A stretch of DNA of 64,000 nucleotides from Neptunomonas japonica JAMM 1380 (GCF_016592555.1 NZ_AP014546.1:248001-312000), one strand, 5' to 3'. Shown: positions 25,780 through 35,158, counted from the stretch's first letter. Notes: a model not told the origin generated them from the letters alone. A program made the numbers and translations.

Positions 25780-26982
25780 ATGGATATTAGGAAGATGAGA
25801 TGCTTAATCCTTGATGATAGCAAGGCAATTACGGGGTTGCTTGAAGCTATCATTATGGAAGAGTTAGGTGCTGAGCAAGCACTAGTCGCTAACAACGTAG
25901 CCGATGCACTTGTATTACTAGAAAAAAATCCCCTGTCTATTGATGTTGTTTTCTGCGACCTCAATTTACCCGATGTTGATGGCGTAGCGTTTTTACGAAT
26001 GCTATCTGAGAGGGAGTACCAAGGTTATATTGTTATTGTTAGTTCTGTATCTCATCGAGTGCTCAAGTCTGTTGAGCATTTAGCACGTAACCACCACTTG
26101 AAGCTCTTAGGCACTATTATTAAGCCTATTTCTCCCCAGTCAGTTATTCAGTTATTGCAGAGTGCTGGCAGTCATAGTGGAGCCAAACCGCAAGCTAGAG
26201 CCAAAGAAAAACTGACGGTACCTGAGCTGATCGATGCTTTAGAAGAAGGCTACTTCGAGTGTTATTATCAGCCGCAAGTATGTGCAATGACACGCAATGT
26301 TGTTGGCTTTGAAGCTCTTGCTCGATTACAGCACCCTAAAAGAAATTTAGTTTTCCCTGATGATTTTATTTCTTTAATGGAGCAGCACAATTTGATTCTT
26401 CGTCTAACGAAAGATCAAATCGTTTCAGTTTTCAAACAGTGGAATATATGGCATCAGCAAGGCCATTATTATCGAATTGCGATCAATATCTCTGCATTAT
26501 TATTAAATGATTTAGAGCTCCCTGAGTTTATTCTTACACAGATTAAAAAATATGATGTTAAACCCAAACTGCTAACACTCGAAATTACTGAGTCATGTTT
26601 AAATGAAGATCGCACTAGGGCTCTTGAGGTACTTAGTCGCTTGTCCATGTATGGTATTAATCTATCTATTGATGATTTCGGTACAGGGTATTCCTCTATT
26701 GAGAGGCTTCAAAGTCTGCCATTTAATGAGGTGAAGATTGATCGCTCCTTTGTTCAAAATGCGGCATCCTCTGAAAGTGAAAGGCCGGTACTTGATTCGA
26801 TGATTGGAATGGCTAACCGTTTAGGTCTACGAGTTGTCTTAGAAGGTGTCGAAACATTAGCGCATTGGCAGATGGTGTGTCATTCAGGTTGTGACAGCTT
26901 CCAAGGGTACTTTATTGCAAAACCAATGGATGTAGACAAACTTGAGGAATGGTTAGCGGATTGGAATAAAATGACCGACTGA
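25780..26982 (+). CDS. response regulator with EAL phosphodiesterase output
   Basis: The roughly 400-residue protein has a receiver domain (about 5-125) with acidic LDDS, phospho-acceptor Asp in VFCDLNLPDVDG and Lys in GTIIKPISP. An EAL domain follows (about 150-395) with EALARL, EITESC, DDFGTGYSS, KIDRSF and LEGVET all present. It should hydrolyse c-di-GMP under control of phosphorylation. No histidine kinase gene is adjacent, so the partner is elsewhere or is a hybrid kinase. The ATG at 25780 is chosen over an upstream TTG at 25759. It is the first of three consecutive c-di-GMP-related genes. Confidence 0.9.
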   Translation: MDIRKMRCLILDDSKAITGLLEAIIMEELGAEQALVANNVADALVLLEKNPLSIDVVFCDLNLPDVDGVAFLRMLSEREYQGYIVIVSSVSHRVLKSVEHLARNHHLKLLGTIIKPISPQSVIQLLQSAGSHSGAKPQARAKEKLTVPELIDALEEGYFECYYQPQVCAMTRNVVGFEALARLQHPKRNLVFPDDFISLMEQHNLILRLTKDQIVSVFKQWNIWHQQGHYYRIAINISALLLNDLELPEFILTQIKKYDVKPKLLTLEITESCLNEDRTRALEVLSRLSMYGINLSIDDFGTGYSSIERLQSLPFNEVKIDRSFVQNAASSESERPVLDSMIGMANRLGLRVVLEGVETLAHWQMVCHSGCDSFQGYFIAKPMDVDKLEEWLADWNKMTD

Positions 26983-27070
26983 AAATATAACGAAATTTGA
27001 CGTATTATTAGAGTTGGATGTTAATATTATCTCAGGTTTTTTACCCATATATTTGTAGTCGGAGCGTTTT

Positions 27071-28312
27071 GTGTCAAAACTTGCATCTACCCTTGAGAGC
27101 GAAGATCAACTGAGTGTCTTGATGGCACGCCAGCCTATTTTTTCGAAAAGTCAGGATGTAGTTGCTTTTGAATTGCTTTTTCGTGGGCAGGCTGACGGTA
27201 ACTTACAAGCCATTAAGGATGATATTGCTACTTTTGATGTGGTGATGAATACCTACGCTAATATAGTGGCGGATGAGGGAAGCAAAAGGCTACCTTGTTA
27301 TCTCAAAATCACCGATAAAGTATTACTTAATGACAGTTTGCCTGATTTACCACCCTCATTATTTTCGCTAGAAATTCTTGGGCGTTCTGATATTACACCT
27401 GAATTTATTGCCAAAGTGAAAGAATGTGCACAAAAAGGCTATCGAATTGTACTGGCCGACTATGACCCTCAAGATCCTAAGTTTGACCTTTTATTGAATG
27501 TCATTCATGTATTGAAACTGGATATTCAACGGTTGGGATTATCTGAGTTGCCCAATATTATTCATAAGTTAAGGCCTCATCAGCTAGACTTATTAGCGGA
27601 TAAAGTCGAAACAAAAGATGAGTTTCGCCAATGCTTGGAAATGGGGTTCTCTTTGTATCAGGGGTATTTTCTGAGCCACCCGATGCCTGTTAAAGGGAAA
27701 AAAATTAGTAGTAACAAAGTACTGCTATTACAATTATTAGGTGAGTTGGAGCAGGACAGCGCGACAGGCGCTTCGCTTGAAGGGATTGCAATTAATGATC
27801 CTGCACTCACTTATAAAATTCTTAAAGTTGTAAATTCTGCCGCTTTCAATGTACCTCGTGAGATTAACTCTCTCTCTCATGCGATTACCCTGCTTGGGAT
27901 GGAACAAATTCGACGCTGGATAATGCTTTTCTTAACGACCGCGCAGGATGGAAAACCAAATCAATTAACACGTAACATGCTGATACGTGGACGAATGTGC
28001 GAATTGTTAGCTGAGTTGATGGGCAATGCAAATAGTATGAACTACTTTATTGTAGGCTTGCTTTCTCAATTAGATGCGCTATTTGATATTGATATGAAAG
28101 AGCTTTTAAATGAAGTTCCTCTTAGTCATGAGCTTAAAGATGCACTTTTGCATTTTTCAGGCCCTATGGGGGAAACCTTAAAAGATGTTGAGAACTATGA
28201 ACGAGGCCAGTTTGAGCAGCTCAGTGCTAGTGTTGACCGTCCTTTATATGAGGTGGCATATCGGCATAGCTTAAAGTGGTCGGAGCAAGTTATGAATGCG
28301 TTGCTTAGCTAA
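27071..28312 (+). CDS. EAL-HDOD signalling protein (YuxH/CdgJ-like)
   Basis: The 413-residue protein has a shortened, catalytically degenerate EAL domain (about 15-205: FELLFRG, LEILGR, ADYDPQDP, KLDIQRL, GYFLSHP) fused to an HDOD domain (about 210-400, DPALTYKILKVVNSAAF and SHAITLLGMEQIRRW). This architecture is common in gammaproteobacteria; where studied it influences motility or biofilm as a regulatory, not enzymatic, protein. The start is GTG at 27071 with CGGAG just upstream. It sits between a REC-EAL gene and a PAS-GGDEF-EAL gene. Confidence 0.88.
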   Translation: MSKLASTLESEDQLSVLMARQPIFSKSQDVVAFELLFRGQADGNLQAIKDDIATFDVVMNTYANIVADEGSKRLPCYLKITDKVLLNDSLPDLPPSLFSLEILGRSDITPEFIAKVKECAQKGYRIVLADYDPQDPKFDLLLNVIHVLKLDIQRLGLSELPNIIHKLRPHQLDLLADKVETKDEFRQCLEMGFSLYQGYFLSHPMPVKGKKISSNKVLLLQLLGELEQDSATGASLEGIAINDPALTYKILKVVNSAAFNVPREINSLSHAITLLGMEQIRRWIMLFLTTAQDGKPNQLTRNMLIRGRMCELLAELMGNANSMNYFIVGLLSQLDALFDIDMKELLNEVPLSHELKDALLHFSGPMGETLKDVENYERGQFEQLSASVDRPLYEVAYRHSLKWSEQVMNALLS

Positions 28313-28319
28313 GCAACGC
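28298..28319. repeat. 22-base perfect palindrome spanning the stop codon of the EAL-HDOD gene
   Basis: GCGTTGCTTAG is followed immediately by its exact reverse complement CTAAGCAACGC. It includes the last codons and stop of the upstream gene and lies 57 bases before the next start. As RNA it would form a hairpin with a very tight loop and no T-run after it, so it may be a protein-binding dyad or mRNA-end structure rather than a terminator. Confidence 0.7.
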
Positions 28320-28375
28320 GCCTTTCATGAGAATAAATCGTTTAAATTAGATAATAATAAAAAGGGGATCAGCAG

Positions 28376-31081
28376 GTGAAGCTATTCACAGCTGTGCTGT
28401 TGTCGCCGGTCTCTATACTAATGATCGTTCTCATTTTGCTGATCGAGTTGGTATGGTTGCCTGACATATCCAGTAAGGTATTAGACGAGCGAGTAGCTGA
28501 AGTCAGTCGCTCGATACATTTGGTTGGTGAAACGCTTCAGTTGTCCCCGACTACTTCGCAACAGTGGCTGCCTTCTTTAAATGTAGACGAGGTAAAGGAG
28601 GGCAGTTGGCGGAAAATTTTTCTAATCTCACCTGACACGAACGATACTCAATTAATACCTCCCGCTGAGTATGCTAACGGCGCCCGTTTCATTAGTTTTC
28701 CTGTAAAAAATAGCCAGTTGATAGTCGGAGCTTGGATTAACTCCCACGCGGTACTTTTGCATGTAAAAGCACCTGTGCGCAGATTTGAGATGACGGTTTT
28801 GCTTTGGGGAATCTTCTTTTCTGTTTTATCTGTTTTGTTGCAACAGCACATGTTGTTTAAACCGTTAAGACAACTGACTCGTGAGATTGATGAGGTAGTC
28901 GCTAGTGGTAATGTAACAGCTTTAGATAATAGCCATGTCAAAGGGGCATTATTTGAGCCTTTAATAGGCTCTCTTACTAAAATGTGTCATGCCATTAAGA
29001 AGAAGTGCGTAGAATTTGAATCTGCAGCTAAGCAGTCACTCATTGATGAGGAGCGCTTGAATAAAGCGCTGGATATATCGCGTTTGGGCTGTTGGGAGTG
29101 GATTTTAAAAGAAGACCGTTTTTGGTATTCCGATAGCCTCACTTCCATTTTGCTAATAAAAGACAATCAGCAATTAAATTTAGAAAGTTTTATTTCTGGT
29201 GTACACCCAGCGGATCGTAGCGAAGTGGTAAAAAAACTACGTAAGATGCGAGACGACGCTCAGTCAGTAGAGTTGTGTTTTCGTGTGTCTGCCCTTTCTG
29301 GTGAATACCGTCATGTCCAGCTACTAAGCACCGTTGTGCTGGATAGCCAAGGGGGTGTCAGTCGAATTTGCGGTATATGCCAAGATATTACCGAGCACAA
29401 AAATATAGAAGCGTCATTGAAAAAACTCTCCAGTGCAATTACCCATAGCGGCTCGAGTGTTTTAATCACCGATGTTATCGGTGCTATTGAGTATGTGAAT
29501 CCTAAATATACAGAGACAACCGGCTACTTGTTAGCTGATGTTGTTGGGCAACAGCCAGAGTTGCTTAGTAGAAAACTGATGAAGCCTGATTGTTATGAAT
29601 CCCTTTGGCAATCCTTGTTATCCGGTCAGCATTGGCGCGGCGAGCTTCGAGGGCGAAAAAAAGATAATAGTACGTTTTGGTCCCTTGTCTCCATTTCTCC
29701 GATTAATAATGAGTATGGCGAGTTAACTCATTTTGTTATCGTCTGCGAAGATGTTACCGAGCTTAAAGATGCGCATGCTCGAATGGAGCGCTTAGCTTTA
29801 TATGATGAACTTACGGGTTTACCTAATCGTCGCTTTTTCTTTAGTGAACTATCGCGTTTATTTGAGCAGGATGTGATGGAGTATCCCTCTGTTGTTATGC
29901 TGTTAGATTTAGATTTTTTCAAAACAGTTAATGATACTCAAGGTCATGCTGCAGGCGATCGGTTATTGATAGAAGTCGCACAGCGTTTGGTGGGAACCCT
30001 TCAGGATGGGGATATAGCCGCCCGTTTAGGGGGGGATGAGTTCGCCATATTAATTAATCCAGTGTTAGATGTTGACCAAATAGAAGTGATCGCGCAACGT
30101 ATTTTGAATGAGATCTCACGACCATTTTATATAAATGAGCATGAATTACAGATTAGTACTAGTCTTGGTTTGGCGTGGTTACCTAAGGACGGTAATACAC
30201 CTGAAGCACTTTTAAAGCATGCTGATTTGGCTATGTATCAAGCCAAAGAGCTGGGACGCAATCAGTATCGATTCTTTACAGAAAGCCTACATGACCAGTT
30301 GCAAGCCTATATTCGATTTTCAAGAGAGATGCCAAAAGCTCTAGAAACAAATAGTTTTATACTTGAGTACCAACCGCAAGTGAGCCTCAAAACAGGGGCT
30401 ATTATCGGCGTAGAGGCCTTGGTTCGCTGGGATCACCCTGAGTTAGGTATTGTTTCTCCACAGCGCTTTATTTCAGTTGCTGAAGAAACGGGGTTTATAG
30501 TGCCATTAGGGCGTTGGGTGCTGAAAACGGCGTGCAAAACTTTGAAGCATCTAGCGCTTCATCAAATGTCTCATATTAAAGTAGCCATCAATTTATCATC
30601 ACGGCAGTTCCGTGATCCGAACCTGCTGACGATGATTCGACAGATGTTGCAAGAATATGATGTCGACCCAGCATGCTTAGAGTTAGAAATTACTGAATCT
30701 CTTTTAATGCATGATATAGGCTTAGCCATAGAAACTTTAAAAGAGTTACAAGCGTTAGGCATCACTATTGCCATTGATGATTTTGGTATTGGTTATTCTT
30801 CGTTTAATTATTTGAAGACGTTACCTATTAATGTGCTGAAAGTGGATAGAGAGTTCATTAAAGATATCCCAGATCACTTAGATGATATGGAGATAACAGC
30901 AGCGATGATCTCTATGGCACATCGCCTAGGTATGACGGTTGTTGCAGAAGGCATTGAAACGCAGGTACAGCAGGTATTTCTTGAAGAGCACCACTGCGAT
31001 ATAGGGCAGGGATACCTGTTTAGTCGTCCCATTGAATTATCAAAACTGATGGTGCTGTTAACGAAACAGGACGCTAAATGA
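28376..31081 (+). CDS. membrane-bound PAS-PAS-GGDEF-EAL protein
   Basis: This 901-residue dual-domain c-di-GMP enzyme has an N-terminal membrane helix (about 8-30), an extracytoplasmic segment of about 100 residues, a second helix (about 140-160) and a HAMP-like linker. Two PAS/PAC domains (about 230-350 and 355-470), GGDEF (about 480-640) and EAL (about 650-895) follow. GGDEF is intact (RLGGDEF) but the RxxD inhibitory site is absent (QDGD). EAL keeps EALVRW, EITESL, DDFGIGYSS, KVDREF and AEGIET. Either activity is possible. The start is GTG with CAGCAG upstream. The stop overlaps the TauE-family gene by four bases (ATGA). Confidence 0.9.
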   Translation: MKLFTAVLLSPVSILMIVLILLIELVWLPDISSKVLDERVAEVSRSIHLVGETLQLSPTTSQQWLPSLNVDEVKEGSWRKIFLISPDTNDTQLIPPAEYANGARFISFPVKNSQLIVGAWINSHAVLLHVKAPVRRFEMTVLLWGIFFSVLSVLLQQHMLFKPLRQLTREIDEVVASGNVTALDNSHVKGALFEPLIGSLTKMCHAIKKKCVEFESAAKQSLIDEERLNKALDISRLGCWEWILKEDRFWYSDSLTSILLIKDNQQLNLESFISGVHPADRSEVVKKLRKMRDDAQSVELCFRVSALSGEYRHVQLLSTVVLDSQGGVSRICGICQDITEHKNIEASLKKLSSAITHSGSSVLITDVIGAIEYVNPKYTETTGYLLADVVGQQPELLSRKLMKPDCYESLWQSLLSGQHWRGELRGRKKDNSTFWSLVSISPINNEYGELTHFVIVCEDVTELKDAHARMERLALYDELTGLPNRRFFFSELSRLFEQDVMEYPSVVMLLDLDFFKTVNDTQGHAAGDRLLIEVAQRLVGTLQDGDIAARLGGDEFAILINPVLDVDQIEVIAQRILNEISRPFYINEHELQISTSLGLAWLPKDGNTPEALLKHADLAMYQAKELGRNQYRFFTESLHDQLQAYIRFSREMPKALETNSFILEYQPQVSLKTGAIIGVEALVRWDHPELGIVSPQRFISVAEETGFIVPLGRWVLKTACKTLKHLALHQMSHIKVAINLSSRQFRDPNLLTMIRQMLQEYDVDPACLELEITESLLMHDIGLAIETLKELQALGITIAIDDFGIGYSSFNYLKTLPINVLKVDREFIKDIPDHLDDMEITAAMISMAHRLGMTVVAEGIETQVQQVFLEEHHCDIGQGYLFSRPIELSKLMVLLTKQDAK

Positions 31082-31830
31082 CGGCATGGTTGCCCGATGG
31101 ATTAAATCATCTGGACCTGATGATTCTTGTTAGTATGAGTGCTCTAACATCGATGATGACAGCGGCAGTTGGTATTGGGGGTGGTGTTTTATTATTGGCT
31201 ATCATGGCTCAAATGATTCCTGTTCAGGCATTGATTCCCGTACATGGTTTGGTGCAGCTGGGTTCAAATGGTAATCGAGCCTATATGACGCGACAACATA
31301 TAGATTGGCAGATGAGCCGTTTGTTTATTCTTGGGGCTGTATTAGGTGCTGCGATTTCTGTTTGGATTGTTGTGCAGTTACCTTTGGATATGATCCGTTT
31401 GTGTGTTGCATTTTTTATTCTGTTTCTTGTTTGGGGGCCAAAACCTAAAGCGCTGCTTCTTTCCAATAGCAAATTAGTTTTAGCGGGTGCTGTGACGACT
31501 ATTATTTCTGCTTTTGTCGGCGCCACAGGGCCTTTAGTCGCTGCGTTTGTGCATCGTCAGAATATGGGTAAACTTCCTACGGTGGCAACCTTTGCCGCCT
31601 GTATGTCATTTCAGCACCTATTAAAAGCCGTGGTTTTCATGAGTGTTGGTTTTGTTTTTCAGGAGTGGCTATTAGTGGTTTTATTGATGATTGCCAGTGG
31701 CGCTCTGGGGACATGGGTGGGTTTGCATTTATTGAAGTCGTTATCTGCAGATGTTTTTAAGCAACTCTTTCGTTGGGTCGTTACTGTACTGGCGTTACGC
31801 CTATGTTGGCAGGTATTTTTTTCTGGTTAG
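31078..31830 (+). CDS. TauE/SafE family probable sulfite/organosulfonate exporter
   Basis: The 250-residue inner-membrane protein has about eight hydrophobic helices and the two TauE/SafE repeats. The first holds TAAVGIGGGVLLLAIMAQ with VQALIPVHGLVQLGSN, the second ISAFVGATGPLVAAFVH. The substrate is not predictable; known members export sulfite, sulfoacetate or related anions. It overlaps the preceding GGDEF-EAL gene by four bases, indicating translational coupling, and ends at a strong bidirectional terminator. Confidence 0.88.
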   Translation: MTAWLPDGLNHLDLMILVSMSALTSMMTAAVGIGGGVLLLAIMAQMIPVQALIPVHGLVQLGSNGNRAYMTRQHIDWQMSRLFILGAVLGAAISVWIVVQLPLDMIRLCVAFFILFLVWGPKPKALLLSNSKLVLAGAVTTIISAFVGATGPLVAAFVHRQNMGKLPTVATFAACMSFQHLLKAVVFMSVGFVFQEWLLVVLLMIASGALGTWVGLHLLKSLSADVFKQLFRWVVTVLALRLCWQVFFSG

Positions 31831-31846
31831 TGGTAAAAGGCTATAC

Positions 31847-31876
31847 AAAAAAACCCGCACATGTGCGGGTTTTTTT
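31847..31876. terminator. bidirectional terminator between the TauE-family gene and ilvD
   Basis: CCCGCACATGTGCGGG is a perfect 16-base palindrome flanked by seven A and seven T. It serves the convergent genes on both sides. Confidence 0.92.
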
Positions 31877-31890
31877 ATGATGTAGGGTGG

Positions 31891-33735
31891 TTAGTCCAAC
31901 ATGCTTAAGTCGCGAACAGCGCCTTTATCAGCTGAGGTTGCTAGTAATGCATAGGCTTTAAGCGCTGCCGACACTTTACGTGGGCGTGCTTCAACAGGTT
32001 TCCAGCCATCTTTACCTTTAGCATCCATGGCGGCACGACGTTTTGCTAGTTCTTCATCAGATACCAGCAAATTGATTGTGCGGTTAGGGATGTCGATACG
32101 AATGTTATCGCCATTCTCAACTAAACCAATAGCGCCACCGGCTGCAGCTTCTGGTGATACGTGGCCAATGGATAAGCCCGATGTTCCACCTGAAAAGCGT
32201 CCGTCAGTGAGTAGTGCGCACTCTTTGCCTAAGCCTTTTGACTTGATGTAAGAGGTTGGATAAAGCATTTCTTGCATGCCGGGACCGCCTTTGGGGCCTT
32301 CGTAGCGAACAATGATGATATCGCCAGATTTTACCTTGTCTGCGAGAATGTTAGCCACTGCTTCATCTTGAGATTCGGTGACATGCGCAGGGCCTTCAAA
32401 TACGAGAATTGAATCATCTACACCTGCTGTTTTTACTACGCAGCCATCCAGAGCAATGTTGCCGGTTAATACGGCTAGCCCGCCTTCCAAGGAGAAAGCA
32501 TGTTCAATTGAACGGATACAGCCATTTTCACGGTCACCATCTAGTGTTGGCCAACGTGTCGACTGACTAAATGCTGTCTGTGTAGGTATTCCTGCAGGGC
32601 CTGCTTTGAAGAACTCAACCACTTCAGGAGAAGGGTTACGCATGATATCCCACTTTTCCAGACCTTCAAGCATTGTACTACTGTGTACCGTTGGTAGGTC
32701 AGTGTGGAGTTTTCCGGCACGCGCTAACTCGCCGAGTATGGCGAAAATACCGCCGGCACGATGCACATCTTCAACATGGTAAAGAGGCGAGTTAGGTGCC
32801 ACTTTACAGAGCTGGGGAACGGTATGGGATAGGCGGTCGATATCATCCATCGTGAAGTCTATTTCAGCTTCTTGTGCAATGGCGAGTAAATGCAGGATAG
32901 TGTTGGTTGATCCACCCATAGAGATATCTAGTGTCATCGCATTTTCAAAGGCTTTAAAATTACCGATGTTGCGAGGCAGAACGGATTCGTCATCCTGTTC
33001 ATAGTAACGTTTAGCTAGGTCAACAATACGCTCACCTGCTTCTTCAAACAGACGGCGACGGTCACCATGAGTTGCTAGCATCGTTCCATTGCCCGGTAAT
33101 GACAACCCTAGTGCTTCTGTCAGACAGTTCATAGAATTGGCGGTAAACATCCCTGAACATGAACCACAGGTAGGGCAGGCAGAACGCTCGTATTCAGCAA
33201 CCTTTTCATCCGAAGCGGTGTCGTCAACGGCGATAACCATTGCATCTACAAGATCTAATTTGTGCTCGGAAAGTTTAGTTTTACCTGCTTCCATCGGGCC
33301 GCCGGAAACAAAAATAACAGGGATGTTGAGGCGCATACCGGCCATCAGCATTCCTGGTGTGATCTTGTCACAGTTGGATATGCAAACGAGTGCGTCTGCA
33401 CAGTGCGCATTAACCATATACTCGACTGAGTCGGCAATAATATCGCGTGATGGTAATGAGTACAGCATGCCGTCATGGCCCATTGCGATACCATCATCAA
33501 CAGCAATAGTATTGAATTCTTTGGCAACGCCGCCGGCTTTTTCGATTTCGCGTGCAACCAGTTGTCCCATATCTTTCAGGTGGACATGACCAGGTACAAA
33601 CTGGGTAAATGAGTTAGCAATCGCAATGATTGGCTTATGGAAGTCGTCATCTTTCATACCAGTGGCACGCCATAAAGCGCGGGCTCCTGCCATATTACGG
33701 CCAGCTGTAGAAGTTTTAGAGCGATAAACGGGCAT
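31891..33735 (-). CDS. ilvD: dihydroxy-acid dehydratase IlvD
   Basis: IlvD converts 2,3-dihydroxy-isovalerate and its methylvalerate homologue to the keto acids of valine and isoleucine synthesis, using an Fe-S cluster. The 614-residue length is standard. Visible motifs are [28 protein letters not shown] and [19 protein letters not shown] with the cluster cysteines, [14 protein letters not shown], and the C-terminal [20 protein letters not shown]. It is monocistronic here, with a terminator on its 3' side. The branched-chain aminotransferase for the last step is at 46281-47276. Confidence 0.98.
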   Translation of the reverse strand: MPVYRSKTSTAGRNMAGARALWRATGMKDDDFHKPIIAIANSFTQFVPGHVHLKDMGQLVAREIEKAGGVAKEFNTIAVDDGIAMGHDGMLYSLPSRDIIADSVEYMVNAHCADALVCISNCDKITPGMLMAGMRLNIPVIFVSGGPMEAGKTKLSEHKLDLVDAMVIAVDDTASDEKVAEYERSACPTCGSCSGMFTANSMNCLTEALGLSLPGNGTMLATHGDRRRLFEEAGERIVDLAKRYYEQDDESVLPRNIGNFKAFENAMTLDISMGGSTNTILHLLAIAQEAEIDFTMDDIDRLSHTVPQLCKVAPNSPLYHVEDVHRAGGIFAILGELARAGKLHTDLPTVHSSTMLEGLEKWDIMRNPSPEVVEFFKAGPAGIPTQTAFSQSTRWPTLDGDRENGCIRSIEHAFSLEGGLAVLTGNIALDGCVVKTAGVDDSILVFEGPAHVTESQDEAVANILADKVKSGDIIIVRYEGPKGGPGMQEMLYPTSYIKSKGLGKECALLTDGRFSGGTSGLSIGHVSPEAAAGGAIGLVENGDNIRIDIPNRTINLLVSDEELAKRRAAMDAKGKDGWKPVEARPRKVSAALKAYALLATSADKGAVRDLSMLD

Positions 33736-33905
33736 GAAATGATCTCTCTGTCAGTTGTTATTTATAATGGCTAGAAATTATACCAGAAACTGTGCCTGAT
33801 GAAGAATTCACACTCTTTGATTTTAAATAAAGGCAATGGTGGGTTTAAATGGGCGGGGAAAGCTGGGATAGTTTGCTAACAATAGTAATGAAGTTGAGAT
33901 TTACC

Positions 33906-34172
33906 ATGTCCAATGGCTCCCCTAAGAAAACGCCCAGCAGTAAACAAAAAATACGTTCTGATAAGTGGCTGCAAAGATTGATGAAAGCGGGTATCCCGTT
34001 AGCTATTGTTAGCGTTGCCAGCTTGTGGTTAGGGCATTTGTTAGCTAACCCTGCTTTTGGGAAGTTGTTTATTGTGACACTACCGTTAGCATTAATAGTT
34101 GGTTTTACTTACAACATTCGTTATGTGATGTTGGCGGTACGTGAACAGCGTAAAGCGGCATCAAATGATTGA
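33906..34172 (+). CDS. small two-helix membrane protein of unknown function
   Basis: The product of about 88 residues has a basic N-terminus (SNGSPKKTPSSKQKIRSDKW), then two hydrophobic stretches (about 32-50, IPLAIVSVASLWLGHLLA, and 58-75, LFIVTLPLALIVGFTYN) and a charged tail. No family is recognised. In-frame ATGs at 33849 and 33891 are alternative starts; 33906 is chosen because GAG precedes it and the longer N-terminus has no conserved character. Its last eight bases overlap the following Crp/Fnr-family gene, suggesting one transcript and a possible functional link. Confidence 0.6.
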   Translation: MSNGSPKKTPSSKQKIRSDKWLQRLMKAGIPLAIVSVASLWLGHLLANPAFGKLFIVTLPLALIVGFTYNIRYVMLAVREQRKAASND

Positions 34173-34824
34173 TGTGTTAGATTTACTTCCTTTCGTTGAC
34201 GGTTTGAACCCTGTCGAGTATCAGCGGCTTCGTAATGCTCAGCAGATCTCAATGGAGGAGGGTTCTGTTCTGTTACGCCAAGGCGATACATGTAAAGGCT
34301 TTTTAATTCTCATTGAAGGGTGTATTCGTGTTTTTGGTCGCTCAGTTCAAGGCCGAGAACTAGAAATGTATCGTATTGAAAAAATGGGGACCTGTGTTTT
34401 AACCACGTCATGTTTGCTTGCGAGTAGTGCTTATCCTGCAGAAGCCGTGGTAGAGAAAGATGCTCGAATTTTATTAATTAAGGACGAGGATTTCTCGTTT
34501 TTAATGTCTGAGTCGACAGCTTTTAGACGCTTTGTTTTTGAATCTTACTCTGAGCGCCTTAGTGGTTTGCTGATGCTGGTTCAGTCAATTGCATTTGAGC
34601 GAATTGAAGTTCGCTTGGCTCGCTATCTCTCAAAAGAAAGCCAAAAAAGCTTGGTTTTATCGATTTCCCACCAACATATAGCCGACACATTAGGCACAGC
34701 AAGAGAAGTGATCAGCCGACACTTAAAAATAATGGAGCAGCAGCATTGGCTAGCGTTATCGCGAGGGCAAATAATAATCTTAGAGCCTTCGCTAATGGAG
34801 GTGTTTTTGAAAGAGCAGTGCTGA
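34165..34824 (+). CDS. Crp/Fnr family transcriptional regulator
   Basis: The 219-residue protein has a cyclic-nucleotide-binding-fold sensor domain (about 10-125, SVLLRQGDTCKGFLILIEG and FGRSVQGRELEMYRI), a long dimerisation helix and a C-terminal winged helix-turn-helix (about 155-210, HQHIADTLGTAREVISRHLK). It lacks the four-cysteine Fe-S motif of FNR, and its cAMP-contact residues are not clearly those of CRP, so the signal is unknown. The recognition helix REVISRHLK resembles FNR/DNR-like members. A CRP-like palindrome begins right after its stop, upstream of the DUF2892 gene. Whether it controls nos 18 kb away is untested. Confidence 0.88.
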   Translation: MIDVLDLLPFVDGLNPVEYQRLRNAQQISMEEGSVLLRQGDTCKGFLILIEGCIRVFGRSVQGRELEMYRIEKMGTCVLTTSCLLASSAYPAEAVVEKDARILLIKDEDFSFLMSESTAFRRFVFESYSERLSGLLMLVQSIAFERIEVRLARYLSKESQKSLVLSISHQHIADTLGTAREVISRHLKIMEQQHWLALSRGQIIILEPSLMEVFLKEQC

Positions 34825-34840
34825 TGTGACTTTTGTCACT
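34825..34840. promoter_or_regulatory. CRP-like palindromic operator upstream of the DUF2892 gene
   Basis: TGTGA-CTTTTG-TCACT matches the CRP half-site pattern TGTGA-N6-TCACA at nine of ten positions, and its core GTGAC-TTTT-GTCAC is a perfect dyad. It starts on the base after the regulator stop codon and lies 65 bases before the DUF2892 ATG. Confidence 0.6.
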
Positions 34841-34904
34841 GTGATTAGCATCAGTTAGATGAATAATTTAGTTGAATCGAATTAATGCTGATGGAGATGC
34901 AATC

Positions 34905-35099
34905 ATGGAAAAAAATATAGGGTCGGTAGATAAAGTTTTACGAGTTCTGGTTGGCTTAGTTTTAATAGCGCTAGTATTTGTAGGTCCGCAAACTGCTTGG
35001 GGGTGGATTGGCGTTCCGTTTATTCTTATTGCATTGTTTGGTTGGTGCCCAATTTATAAAGTTATTGGCGTTAGTTCTTGTAAGTCTTGCAGCAAGTAA
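34905..35099 (+). CDS. DUF2892 (YgaP-type transmembrane) family protein
   Basis: The 64-residue protein opens MEKNIGSVDKVLRVLVGLVL and continues with a tryptophan-rich turn (TAWGWIGVPFILIALFGW) and a C-terminal CPIYKVIGVSSCKSC. This is the stand-alone form of the DUF2892 membrane module that also forms the tail of YgaP rhodaneses. Two membrane helices are expected; the three C-terminal cysteines may be redox or persulfide sites, an inference. The ATG at 34905 is chosen because GGAG lies nine bases upstream. It follows the Crp/Fnr gene and its palindrome. Confidence 0.82.
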   Translation: MEKNIGSVDKVLRVLVGLVLIALVFVGPQTAWGWIGVPFILIALFGWCPIYKVIGVSSCKSCSK

Positions 35100-35113
35100 G
35101 ATTGATCTATATT

Positions 35114-35158
35114 CAATAGGCAGGTAGCCAAAGTACTCCGTTGCTTTCCTGTCTATTG
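35114..35158 (+). terminator. hairpin after the DUF2892 gene
   Basis: CAATAGGCAGG and CCTGTCTATTG form an 11-base stem with one G-T pair, followed by GTTTAATTCTT. The interval from here to 35359 shows no gene; it should contain the promoter of the PepSY gene. Confidence 0.5.

Noticed and set aside
33089..33589. 166-codon plus-strand frame inside ilvD
   Set aside because: It lies entirely opposite conserved ilvD sequence and has a Ser/Ala-rich shadow composition with no family resemblance.
33812..33825. TTGATTTTAAATAA as an FNR-type box before the small membrane protein/Crp-Fnr unit
   Set aside because: Only the left half fits; the right half matches poorly, and the region is AT-rich, so chance is likely.
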